The notes beneath the pieces were generated by a model. The model was not told the DNA's origin. It worked only from the letters and a program-made list of their open reading frames with translations, and ran no database searches. Below, piece after piece: positions 1-13,700 of a DNA stretch of 64,000 nt. A program made the position numbers and the translations under genes. The stretch's first letter is position 1, and each line of letters opens with the position of its first letter. Location: positions 1-64,000 of the forward strand of contig NZ_QUNI01000016.1 of the NCBI RefSeq assembly GCF_003385115.1, given 5' to 3'. This DNA is from Flavobacterium aquicola (GTDB lineage Bacteria; Bacteroidota; Bacteroidia; Flavobacteriales; Flavobacteriaceae).

Positions 1-1500
1 AGATATTGTCTGCAATACTAACCAACAACTCTTGATAATGCAGCAGCATTCGATCTATTGTTGCTTTATCAAATAAAGCCGTGCAATAATTTATTTCTAA
101 TAAAACATCATTGTTATTTTCTGATGCACTCAATATCAAATCAAATTGTGCAGTAACCATATCGAACTCATAATCTGAAATCACAATACCTTCTAAACTC
201 TCCTCTTTTTTACTAGAATTTTTAGTATTATTTTTAAAATCAAACATCACTTGAAATAATGGTGTCATACTCATATCTCTAGTGATCGCTATTCGATCTA
301 CGACTTTCTCAAAAGGTACCAACTGATGATCGTACCCCTCCAAAGTTGTTTGCTTTACTCTCGATATCAAATCTTTAAAACTCTGATCGCCGCTTAAATC
401 ACTGCGAAGTGCTAAACTATTTACAAAAAAGCCTATAATTCCTTCTAAATCCGATTGCGTTCTATTCGCAATTGGTGTTCCTACACAAATATCATCCTGT
501 CCACTGTAACGAGATAATAAAATCTTAAAAGCAGATAACAATAACATAAACAACGTCACACCTTCTTCCTGGCATATAGAACTTAGTGAAGTGCTTATTT
601 TTTTGTCTAGTTCTAAAGAAATAGTCGCTCCTGCATTACTCTGTACAGAAGGTCGTGCATGATCCATTGGCAAGGACAAAGTGCTTACACCGCTTAATTT
701 TGCTTTCCAATAGGATAACTGATTCTCTAAAACAGAGCCTTCTAAATACTTACGCTGCCAAATAGCATAATCTACGTATTGTAAATTCAGCTTTGGTAAA
801 TTAGGAACTCTACAAGATTGTAATGCAGTATATAATTCTGTAAACTCATTCATCAAAATTCCCTCCGACCAACCATCACTGGCTATGTGATGGAAAACAC
901 AAGCCAAAACATATTTCTCATATCCTAATGTGTATAAACGCGCTCTTATTTTATAATCTTTTGACAGATTAAAAGGAATATTCAAATATGTCTTTAAATG
1001 ACTCTCTAGCAACTCTTCATCCAATACCTCTTCTTGTTCTAAAAACCAATTCTGAGCACTCATAACCTCTTGATATCCAATCCCATCTTCTGACAAAAGA
1101 TTGGTACGTAATACTTCATGGCGAGAAACTATAGTCTGTAATGATTCTTCTAAAATTGAAATATTTAATGCTCCATCTAAACGTAACGCAATAGGCATAT
1201 TATATTCTGCACTACCACTTAACTGATCCAAAAACCATAAACGCTCCTGGCTAAACGATAGTGGAATTTTAGTAAAAGAATCTCTATTGTAAGGAGTAAT
1301 CTTTTTTAATAATTCTTCTGATGTATCTTCATCTTTATACTTCTTTAGATATTGAATAATTAATTCCTTATTATTTTTTATTTCCAAAAATACTGTCGGG
1401 TCTATATTAGTATTTGATTTAACGCTTAATAAATCACCTTTTAATACTAATTTTATTCCTTCTCTATTTAATCTTTCAAAAAAACTTAAAAATTCCATAT
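1..1500 (-). CDS. NRPS, N-terminal part: TubC docking domain plus LCL condensation domain (cut by window edge)
   Basis: This is an open frame of 500 codons with no stop, running off the left edge. The first ~52 residues (starting MEFLSFFERLNREGI) look like a TubC-type N-terminal docking domain. From about residue 70 a condensation domain follows, with [22 protein letters not shown] and a C-terminal part like the other LCL domains of the upstream protein. It should accept the Gly-ended chain from the preceding synthetase and add the fifth amino acid; its adenylation domain lies outside the window. The start is 11 nt after the stop of the upstream gene. An in-frame ATG two codons earlier (1506) is an equally possible start. 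No thioesterase is visible yet, so the line continues. Confidence 0.93.
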
Positions 1501-1511
1501 GCATTATTAAA

Positions 1512-4500
1512 TTATAATTCGATGTTTATACTATAACCTTTTTTAGTATCAGTAGAGTTGATTACTTTATAGATTATATATGATGCTAACTCTTCTACTG
1601 TATTAAATCTGAAAATGTTTCGAATAGACACTTCTATTGATAGTTCTTTACGTATCATAGACACCAAGCGGGTTGCTAATAAACTATGACCACCCAATTC
1701 AAAGAAATTATCATAAATTCCTATCTTATCAATCCCTAATAATTCTTGCCAAATTTCTGCTAACTGCGCTTCCGTTTCGTTACGCGGTGCTACATATTCT
1801 TTACTTGATAAATCTGAACTATCCGGATCTGGCAGTGCCTTTTTATTCAGCTTTCCATTAGTGGTTAAAGGCATCGCATCTAAAGTCACCCACAATTGAG
1901 GAATCATATACTCTGGCAAGTTGATCTTTAATTGGTTTTGCAATACTTCTTTATCAAAATTCCCCTCAAGTACAACATAACCAACCAGACGCTTGTTGCC
2001 GACTGTATCTTCCTTAGCCAATACACAACACTGTGTTACTCCTGGCAAAGAAGACAAGACGTTTTCAATCTCGCCCAATTCTATACGATAACCCCTTATC
2101 TTAACCTGGTCGTCTTTTCTTCCTATACATTCAATATTGCCATCAGGTAACCAACGTGCCAAATCGCCTGTCTTATAAACTCGTTCACCTTCCTTAAATG
2201 GATTCTCTATAAACTTCTCATTAGTTAATTCTTCTCGGTTTAAATAACCTCGTGCTACCTGAACGCCTCCGATACACAATTCTCCAATTACTCCTATTGG
2301 CACTATCTTATCATAATTATCTAATATGTATATCTTAACATTATCAGTCATTCTCCCTATATTAACTTTTTGAAAACGATTTAATCTTTGAGCAGTAACC
2401 CAAATAGTAGCCTCTGTTGGACCATATAAATTCCAAACAAATTTACTTATAGAAGTAAGGCTATCCTTTAAAGATTCCTTAATAGCTTCTCCTCCAGTTA
2501 AGATAGTAACTCCTTCTTTATTGTCCCAGTCATTATCAATAAGCATTTGCCATGTTGATGGTGTCGCCTGCATAAAATCAGGACGGTAATCAGCTATAAA
2601 AGATTGAAGTTTATCTGCATCTCTTATGGATATACTATCTAAGACGATAACTTTTGCTCCTAATAATAAAGGAGTAAAAAATTCTAAATAAAAAATATCA
2701 AAAGTATATGTTGTTACTGAAATAAATTTCTTCAAACCACTCATTCCTAAACGATTAATCATACCTAGTAAGAAATTAACTAAACTAGTATGAACAACAG
2801 GAACTCCTTTAGGAACACCTGTACTTCCCGAGGTGTAAATAACATATGCCAAATTAGAAGATGATAATACAGGGATCAATTTTCTTTTAGAGCAGTCCGA
2901 GATAACATCCCAATCACTGCCTAAAGATAAAATTGATAATCCTTCACGCTTATCTATAATTTTACGACTTAACTCACTACTCAACACCAAGTGAATACTA
3001 GCATCTTTAAGCATGTAATTTATACGGTCTCTTGGATATTCCGGATCGATTGGAACATAGGCACCTCCTGATTTTAATATACCCAGAATACCAATTAGCA
3101 TTTCTAAACTTCGCTCCAGACAGATACCAACAAGATCATCTGGTTCTACGCCTTGTTCGCGTAAATAACGCCCCAACTGATTCGATCTTTGATCTAATTC
3201 TTTATAACTTAATTCCTTACCTTCATAAACAACCGCGATAGCGTCTGGTGTTCGTTTAACCTGTTCAGTGAATAAATCAACTACTGTCTTATCTTTTGGA
3301 TATGCGATATCAGTGTTATTGAAAACATTCAATAATTGATGTTCTTCTTCTTCGGTAAGCATCGATAAACTGCCCAAAGACTGGGAAATATCAACGACGA
3401 CGTTTTTCAACAACTCTTGGTAATGTAATAGCATTCGGTCGATTGTTGCCTTTTCAAACAAAGCAGTACTATAATTTATGTACAGTGAAATCTCTTCATC
3501 TACTTGTGATACACTCAATGTCAAATCAAACTGCGTAGTAACCATATCAAACTCATAATCTGATATCATAATATTCTCTAATTCTATTTTTTTATTAGTT
3601 ACTGTTGCATTTTGCAATATAAACATCACTTGGAACAAAGGGGTCATGCTCATATCTCGGGAAGTAACTACCCGGTCCACTACCTTCTCAAAAGGAACCA
3701 GCTGATGGTCATATCCCTCTAAAGTAGTCTGCTTGACCATTTTCAATAGATCCCTGAAGCTCAGATCACCACTCAAATCACTGCGAAGCGCCAGTGTATT
3801 GACAAAAAAACCAATCATTCCCTCTAACTCCGATTGTGTACGATTAGCTATAGGAGTTCCTACACAAATATCCTGCTGTCCACTATATCGGAACAACAAA
3901 ACCTTAAAGATGGATAAAAACAGCATGAACAAAGTTACTCCCTCTTCTCTGCATAAAGACTCCAGCGAAGAGCTTAACCCCTTATCCAGTCGAAAAGAAA
4001 CACTCGCTCCCACGCTACTCTGTACAGAAGGACGCATACGGTCTGTCGGTAACGATAAAGTACCGACACCTTCCAATTTCTTCTCCCAATACGACAACTG
4101 ATTCTCTAAAATATTATCTTCTAAATACTTGCGCTGCCAAATAGCATAATCTGAATATTGCAAACTAAGCTCCGGTAAAACCGTCGGACGACCAGATTGA
4201 AAAGAACTATACAATTCCATAAATTCATTTACCAAAATCCCCCCTGACCAGCCATCACTAGCAATATGATGGAACACAATTGCTAAAACATATTGATTGT
4301 TCCCTAAACAATACAAGCATGATCGTAACTTGTAATCTTTCGATAAATCAAATGGATGCATTAAATAATCTTGTAGACTACTTTCTAGAATCGATGTATC
4401 CTCTATCTCTAATTGACTCATTGACCAGTTTTCAGAACCTATCACCTCTTGATAAACAATACCTTCTTCAAATAAAAGATTCGTACGCAATACTTCATGA

Positions 4501-4706
4501 CGAAATACAATCTCTAGCAAGGTCCGTTCCAATAAAAATGCATCCAATAATCCATCCAAACGAAGAACTATTGGAATATGGTACTCAGTACTGCCATGTA
4601 ATTGGTCCAAAAACCATAGTCGCTCCTGACTAAAAGACAAAGGAACACGATCTGAACGATCTGCTACTACAATACTTGGCAACAATACGTTTTCACATTG
4701 ATCTGA
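1512..4706 (-). other. NRPS module 4 (LCL C-A-PCP), predicted glycine, with C-terminal docking tail
   Basis: These are residues ~5476-6539. The C domain is LCL-like (HHIASDGWS near 5621). The A4 pocket reads D I L Q L G L I W K, identical to a glycine code I remember. PCP serine is residue 6483. After the PCP only ~50 residues remain, ending [10 protein letters not shown]. That short tail is a candidate ligand for the TubC-type domain at the start of the next protein. Confidence 0.8.
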
Positions 4707-7700
4707 TATTTGAGCTCCCAATGCAGAAATCGTGGTATACTCAAAAACATCTCTAATAGAAATCTCAATTGATAACTCCGTACGAATGACAGATACCAAA
4801 CGAGTCGCCAACAAACTGTGCCCGCCCAACTCAAAAAAATTGTCGTAGATCCCAACCTTATCAACTCTTAATAATTCTTTCCAAATCTTTACCAATCTAG
4901 TTTCTTTTTCATTACGCGCAGCTACATATTCTTTACTTGAAAGCTTAGAACCGCCTGGATCCGGTAATGCCTTTTTGTCCAATTTCCCGTTACTAGTCAA
5001 AGGCATTACCTCTAAAGATACCCAAATCATAGGAACCATATATTCTGGTAAGCTCAGCTTTAATTGTTCTTGTAATTCCTCTTTGTCTAATGAACCCTCC
5101 ATTACTACATAGCCCACCAAACGTTTAGTGCCACTTGTATCTTCTTTGGCTAATACACAACACTGGAGTATTCCTGATAAAGACGATAATACCCCCTCTA
5201 TCTCCCCCAATTCTATGCGATACCCCCTAATCTTGACTTGGTCATCTTTCCTACCTATATATTCTATATTTCCATCAGGCAGCCAACGGGCTAAATCACC
5301 TGATTTATATAGTATGGAATCACTATTCTTGCTGAATGGATTCGATATAAACTTCTCTGATGTAAGCACTGGTTGGTTTAAATAACCTCGTGCTACACCT
5401 GCACCTCCAATACACAACTCTCCTTCTACTCCTATTGGCAATAAGTTTAAATAAGAATCAACAATATAACATTCTAAAGTAGGAATCGCGGAACCTATAT
5501 TACTAATTTGACATTCAGTATCAGCCTCCCTAATCTCTTTATAAGTAACATGCACGGTAGTCTCTGTTATTCCATACATATTTATCAATTTGCAGTCTGG
5601 ATAAGTTCGTTTCCAATTTCTTAAATAAAATGGATTCAAGGCTTCTCCTCCAAAAATTACATATCGCACGGAATGTTTTAAGTTTCCTGATAGAAATTCC
5701 TCCTGAAGAACATAAAAGGAGCTAGGTGTCTGATTTAAGACCGTTACACCTTCACTAATTAATAATTTCTTAAAAGAAATTGCATCTTTTGTGATATCTT
5801 TAGAAACAATTACTAAACGACCTCCATGTAATAGAGCTCCATATATTTCCCATACCGAAAAATCAAAGCAAAAAGAATGAAATAAAGTCCAAACATCATC
5901 TGATCCAAAATCATACAAACAAGATTCATGTCTGAATAGTCGAACTACATTACTATGTTCTATCAAAACTCCTTTAGGAGCACCTGTACTTCCTGAGGTG
6001 TAAATAACATATGCTAAATTAGAAGGCGATAATATAGGACTCAATTTTCTTTTAGAGTAACCTGAGATAACATCCCAATCACTGTCTAAAGATAAAACTG
6101 ACAATCCTTCACGCTTATCTATAATTTTACAACTTAATTCACTGCTCAACACTAAATCAATGCTTGCATCCATGAGCATGTAATCTATGCGATCTTTTGG
6201 AAAATCTGGATCAATGGGAACATAGGCTCCTCCTGATTTTAATATTCCTAGAATACCAATAAGCATCTCTAAACTACGCTCCAAACAGATACCAACAAGA
6301 TCATCCGGCTCTACTCCTTTTTCCCGTAAATAATGCCCCAACTGATTTGAGCGTTGATCTAATTCTTTATAACTTATTTCCTTTCCTTCGCAAACAACTG
6401 CAATAGTATTAGGTGTTCGTTTAACCTGCTCTTCGAATAAATTTACTATAGTCTTGTCTTTTGGATACGCAACATCAGTATCATTGAAGATATCCAATAA
6501 TTGATGTTTTTCTTTATTTGATAATATACTCAAAGTATTTATATTTACTTCTTTTTCAATAGTTAAGCCATCTATCAGCTGAATTAATGATTGCTCCATG
6601 AATTCAAATATGCGATCTGCCCCAATACTAGCATCTACAAGTACCGTTACCCCAAAATCAACACCAAAATCATCTACAATAAAGTTAAAAGGATAGTTCG
6701 TCCTTTCATAATCTCCAATTAGCGTTATCCCTAAGTCTTTGATATTATTCTCTTCTAGTAAAGATGATGAAGAATGACGGTAATTTAATAAAGCACTGAA
6801 AAAAGTCATTTGATTGGAGATACCGCACCAATCATGGATGTGAGACAAAGGGGTTTGTTCATAAGATAATAGTTCTCCTAATCTTAATTTAACTTCCTCT
6901 AAATATTCCCTAACACTGCCTTTTAATTCCAAAGCAACTGGTAGTGTATTTATAAACAAGCCTAAAGAATCAGCTGCGCCTAAAGAACCTTGCAAACGTC
7001 CGGAAAATAAAGATCCAAACACCGCATGTTCCTTATTACTGCATCTTGCTACTACTAATCCGAAAGCTGCATGAAACAATACTGCAGGACTCATACTTAA
7101 ATTCACACAAACAGTACGCAATAGGGTACTTAAATCTCTAGAAAGAATAACAGTAGACTCTTCAATTTTTGTACCGTTTCCTAAGATATTTGATAAATTA
7201 AACGGGTATGTTGGTTCATTAATTACTCCCAATAGTGATCTAAAATAAGATTCTCCATCGTTGACTGATTGTGTATGTAATGTATGCCCAATGAAATCCC
7301 TATATAAAAAAGGAATCGGAAGATTTTCCGCTTCTCCTGCGAGATACAACGTTACCTCTTCTATGATTTTCTCTAAGCCAACATGGTCCATTACTAAATG
7401 GTGATCATAGACTACTAGATAATAAGATTCATTCTCAGGATCATCAGCTAATTTTAATTCCATTAACGGAGCTTTAGAAGTATCCATCCAATGGGTTCCC
7501 GAAGCTACTAATAATTCTAACTGTGGTAAAATAGCTTTGGAGTTATCCAAACTTGAACTATCTACTAATTCTATTGATAAAACAGCTTCTCTCAACACTA
7601 CCTGTACCGCATTAGGTAAACCAGTACTTAAAAAAGAAGTACGTAAAATATCATGGCGGTTCACCACAAATTGTAAGGCTTCAATAAACGCTGCTCTTTT

Positions 7701-10700
7701 GTTCGAATCTGAAAATGAAAGTAAACTCGAAAGAACATAAGGATCTCCCTGAGCAGTATCGCTCATGAGATGATGAAAATAAATCCCTTCTTGTAATGGA
7801 GATAAAGGATAGATGTCTTCAATATTTGAAACACCACCTGCAACCATTGCAACTATCTTATCTAAATCACTCTGCTCAAAATCAAGTAAAGGCACCATCG
7901 ATGGTGTAATATGATCACTTGTTGCTAAAATTCCATTAGCAGGAACAGTATAAACAAACGATGTCGAAGATAACTTATTACTAATTGAAGCTATCGTTGG
8001 ACTTGCAAAAATATCTTTAACTAAAATATAAAAATCTAATGCCTGAAGGCGGGATATCAACTGAACTACCAATAAACTATGCCCTCCCAATTCAAAGAAA
8101 TTATCATGTATTCCTATCTTAGCGACTCCTAATAAGGACTCCCAGATAGCTACTATTTGGATTTCTGTTTCATTACGCGGCGCAACATACTCTTGTGTAG
8201 ATAATTGAGATCCATCAAATTCAGGTAAGGCCTTTTTATCTAACTTTCCGTTAGATGTAAGTGGTATTGTATCTAATTCAACCCATAATTGGGGAACCAT
8301 ATATTCTGGCAAAATAGATTTTAATTGTTCTTCTATTTTCTCTTTATCTAATACACCTTCCAAGACTACATAGCCCACCAGACGCTTGTTTCCACTTACA
8401 TCTTCTTTTACTAATACACGACATTGGATAACTACATCTAAAGATAATAAAACGTTCTCAATCTCGCTCAACTCTATGCGGTATCCTCGAATCTTGACCT
8501 GATCATCTCCTCTGCCAACAAACTCAATATTACCATCAGGTAACCAACGAGCTAAGTCACCTGTTCTATAAATCACTCCTCCTTTTATAAAAGGATTTGT
8601 TATAAACTTTTCATTAGTTAACTCTAGTTGGTTTAGATAACCTTTGGCAACTCCTGTTCCTCCAATACCCAACTCACCAATAACCCCAATAGGTACTAAT
8701 TCTTTATTAGAATTTAAAACATAAAGACTTGTATTAGTAAGTGGTTTACCTATTGGTAGAGTGTCTGCATTATCTGCTATATCAGAAACCACATAACAAG
8801 TAGCGTAGACTGTTGTCTCCGTTGGACCATATACATGAAGTATCTTATTATGCCCTAATGCAGCTAACATTTTTCGCACAGGTGGTACTGAAACTTTTTC
8901 ACCTCCAAATAATAAGAGTCTCAAGCTGGATAATAAAGACAGATCATATTCAGCTAAAGAATTAAACAATGCAGTTGTGATAAAAACAATACTCAACTCA
9001 TGTTTATTTATAACTTGAGATAAAGCGCCTGCATCTGAAGCTGTTAAATTATCTATTAAATAAAGGGAAGCTCCGTTTAAAAGACTTCCAAAAATCTCAT
9101 ATGTTGAACCATCAAATGCGTAATTAGACCATTGAAGCACTCGATCTGAAGCTTTTATTGAGATTTTATCAGATGGATCATTAATTAAAGTAATTATATT
9201 CTCCTCACTAATAAGGATTCCTTTAGGAACCCCTGATGTCCCTGAAGTATACATTACATATGCAACCGAATCAAGTTCTCTTTTGTATAAGCTTGCTGAA
9301 ATTTCATAATGATAAGATTGTGCAATATTTAAAAGGGTATATTCCGAAACTGCTAAACCTGAAAGTAAAGATTCTTCGCTATAAAGCAGGTAATTAACAC
9401 TTGAATCTTCAAGTATATAGGATAGACGATTAGAAGGCAATAAGGGATCTAAAGGAACGTAAGTACATTCTGACTTCAGAATACCTAATATACTAATGAT
9501 CATATCAAAACCTCTATTAAATAATATTCCTATTCGAGAATCCTTAACCACGCCAGTCGATTTCAAATAATGAACTAATTGATTCGACCTTTCATCTAAA
9601 TCCTTATAACTTACTTCCTCTCCCTGATAGACTATTGCTACAGCTTCCGGAGCCTTTGCTACCTGTTCTTTAAATAAATCAATTATCGTTTTATCTTTTG
9701 GATAGGCAAGGATAGTATCATTAAAAGTATTTAATAATTTATATTCTTCCTGTGTAGAAATCATGGATAAACTACCTATAGGCTGCGTGATATTGCTCAC
9801 AATACTAACCAGCAATTCCTGATAATGCAACAGCATTCGGTCTATTGTTGCTTTATCAAATAAGGTTGTACAATATGACATCTCCAATGAAATAGCATTA
9901 TTATCCTCAAATACATTTAACATCAAATCAAATTGAGAGGTAATGTTCTCAAAATTATAATTCGAAATTGTAATATCCTCTAAGTTTAATTCTCGAGATG
10001 CATCAGGCGTATTCTGTAATACAAAAAGTACTTGAAACAAAGGGCTCATAGCCATGTCACGAGTAGTAACCACACGATCTACTATCTTTTCAAAAGGAGC
10101 TAATTGATGGTCATATCCCTCTAAGGTTGTCTGTTTTACCATTGCTAATAAATCGCTGAAACTTGGGTTTCCACTCAAGTCACTTCGAAGAGCAATAGTG
10201 TTGACAAAAAAGCCAATCATATCTTCTAACTCCAATTGCGTACGATTTGCAATAGGTGTTCCCACGCAAATATCAGATTGTCCGCTATAACGGGACAACA
10301 AAACCTTGAAGGCTGATAATAAAAACATAAACAACGTAACACCTTCTGATCGACATAAGGAATCCAAGGATGCGGTTAACGTTTTATCTAATACAAAAGA
10401 AATACAAGCTCCATTTGTACTATGTACCGAAGGGCGTACATAATCAGTTGGCAATGATAAAGTGCTAACATCTTGTAGCTTCTCTTCCCAATACAATAAT
10501 TGTTCTTCTAAAACAGTATCAATTATATATTTTCGTTGCCAAATGGCATAGTCTGCATATTGCAAACTCAATTTTGGAAGAGTTGCTGTTCGATCTAACT
10601 CAAGCGTATTATACAACTTCATAAATTCGTTTACTAAAACACCTCCAGACCAACCATCACTGGCAATATGATGGAATACACTGGCTAATACATATTTTCC

Positions 10701-13700
10701 GTTACCCAAATCATATAAGCAACTTCTTAGCTTGTAATCCTTAGATAAATCAAAAGGTTTCTTCAGATAGCCCGCTATATTACTTTCTAATAATAATTCA
10801 TCTGATACAACTTCTTTATCCAATGACCATTCTTCTGCACTGACAATTTCTTGATAACCGATTCCATCTTCTGAAAGAAGTACAGTTCGCAATACCTCAT
10901 GACGAGAAATAATTTGTTGTAATGTTTGTTCTAATATCGATACGTCTAAAGATCCTTCTAAACGAAGAACTACAGGTATATGATAATCTGTACTGCCTTG
11001 CAACTTATCCAAAAACCATAATCGCTCCTGGCTGAAGGATAAAGGAATACGAGTAGGACGATCCTGTACGACAATCGTAGGTAATAAAATCCCTTCGGAT
11101 TGGGCGGACACATAAGTTCCCAATTTAGAAACCGTAGTATGTATAAAGACTTCTCGAATAGAAACCTCTATCATCAGCTCCTTACGGATCATAGAAACTA
11201 AACGTGTTGCTAATAAACTATGACCTCCCAGTTCAAAGAAATCGTCATGGATGCCGACTTTTTCAACACCCAATAACTCCTGCCATATATTAACAAGTTG
11301 TAATTCTAAATCTGTAGTTGGCCCAACATATTCTTCACTTGATAACTCTGAGCTATCAGGATCTGGCAATCCTTTTTTATCTAATTTTCCATTACTGTTT
11401 AATGGCATTACATCTAATGCGATCCAGATCGTAGGAATCATATATTCAGGTAAGCTTAGTTTTAATTGATTTTGAAGACGCTCCTTATCTAATTCGCCTT
11501 CTAATACCACATAACCTACTAAACGTTTTGTACCATTTATATCTTCTCTTGCTAATACACTGCATTGGGTAATCCCAGGTAATTCTGATAATGCGTTCTC
11601 AATCTCACCTAATTCTATACGATATCCACGAATCTTAACCTGATCATCTTTTCTACCTATAAATTCCAAATTCCCATCGGGTAACCAACGTGCTAAATCA
11701 CCAGTCTTATACATTTGCTCTCCTTCTTTAAAAGGATTCGCTACAAATTTTTCACTGGTTAATTCTTCCTTATTTAAATAACCTCTTGCTACTCCCGCTC
11801 CGCCAATACATAGTTCGCCAATTACTCCTATAGGCACCAATGATTCAAAAGTGTTGAGTATATAAAAACTATTGTTCCATAAAGGTTTACCAATCGGAAC
11901 ATTAATTAAGCCATCAAGACTCTCAACATTATCCGTTTCAAAATAAGAGCTATCTATGGTTGTTTCTGTGGTTCCGTAACTATTAATGATTCGCATAGCG
12001 TGACCAAATCTGGTATACACTGTTTTAAAGTCATTAATACTGCATACGTCAGATCCTAAAATTAACAACTTCATCCAAGCGTAATCTAACTTTTGCTCGT
12101 AGATGTAATCCATCAATGGAATCACTAAACCTGGCGTACCTTCTAATATAGTAACACCTTTTTCTAAAATAAGGTCATAAAGTCTGGCTGGATCCAACCT
12201 AAAATCTGAAGGACAAAGTATCATTCTGCCTCCAAATAATAAACTTCGGCATAAATCCCCTGAAAACACATCAAAAGAAAAACTTGCCATTTGTAATAAG
12301 CAAGTATCACTATCCAAAGAGTAAGATGACTCCCAACATAAAGCTATATTTAATAAGCTCGTATGATTAATAATAACTCCTTTGGGTCTACCTGTAGAAC
12401 CTGATGTATAAATTACATAAACAGACTGATCTGCTTTGACAATAGAATCAACCTTACTTAATGGTTGTTCACCTATTGACTTCCAATTGTCATCTATTGT
12501 AATAATTTGTATTTTCTTGTTTTTGGCAACTAAAAACTCATGTGCCTGATCTGTTATAAAAAAAACGGCATTACTGTCTTCAATTATGTAATGAATGCGA
12601 TCTTCAGGATACTCAGTATCTATAGGGACATAAGTTCCACCTGCTTTCAAAACACCAAACACCGCTATAATCATATCAAAAGAGCGATCGACACATATGC
12701 CAACTAAATCTTCTGATTTTAGTCCTTTATGGATCAAATAATGTGCTACTTGATTTGATTTTTCATCTAATTCTTTATACGTTAATTCCTCATTTCCAAA
12801 AACAACTGCTATACTATTCGGCATTTGCAATACCTGTTCTTCAAATAAATCAACTATCGTTTTATCTTTTGGATACGATACTTCTTTATCATTAAAATAC
12901 TGTAGTTGTTGCTCTTTTTTATCTTTAGATAACAATTGTATATCTTCTATACTGCCTCCATCGCCATCGCTTTCAATGATTTGATTTAAGATAAATTGAT
13001 AACAATCTAAAATATCTTCTGCCAGTTCATTACTTAGAAAAGATTCTCTGTAGTCCAGAGAAAGAACTAAATCTCCAGATTCCTCAATGGCATTAAACAT
13101 TAAGTCAAAATCGCTGTAAACTGGTTTATTATGTACTATATGTAAGTCTACACTTTCCATATCAGTATTGGAAGCACTAACATCAAAATTAAAAATAACA
13201 TTTACCCAATTATCATACTTTATATCCGTTTCTTTTTGGAGTAATTCCATAAAATTAGCATACGGATATTCTTGATGCTCATAGGCTTCATATATTCTGT
13301 TTTTTAGATCCTTTACATATTCTATTAAAGAATCTTTGGAATTATGAGATATTAAGAATGGCATAAAATGAGAGAAATCTCCAATTGCTTCTTCTATATC
13401 CGGCATGGTTCGGCCACCTGCAGGTATACCAATAATAACCTCATCTTTCTCACATATTTTACATACTAAGAGTTCGAATGCAGACAAAAATGTCATGAAG
13501 AGCGTTAGGTTTTGCTGACTGCTCCATTTTCTGTACCTCAGAATATTTTCTTTAGGAATACGTAAAGAAACTGAATTACTTGCGTTCCCATATTTTGATA
13601 AACTGTTATCAAATGGAAGTGTTATATAAAAAGATTTTTTAGAAAATTTATTTATAAAATAGTCTTCATGAACCTTCCAATCATCATTGTTCAGGTTGTT

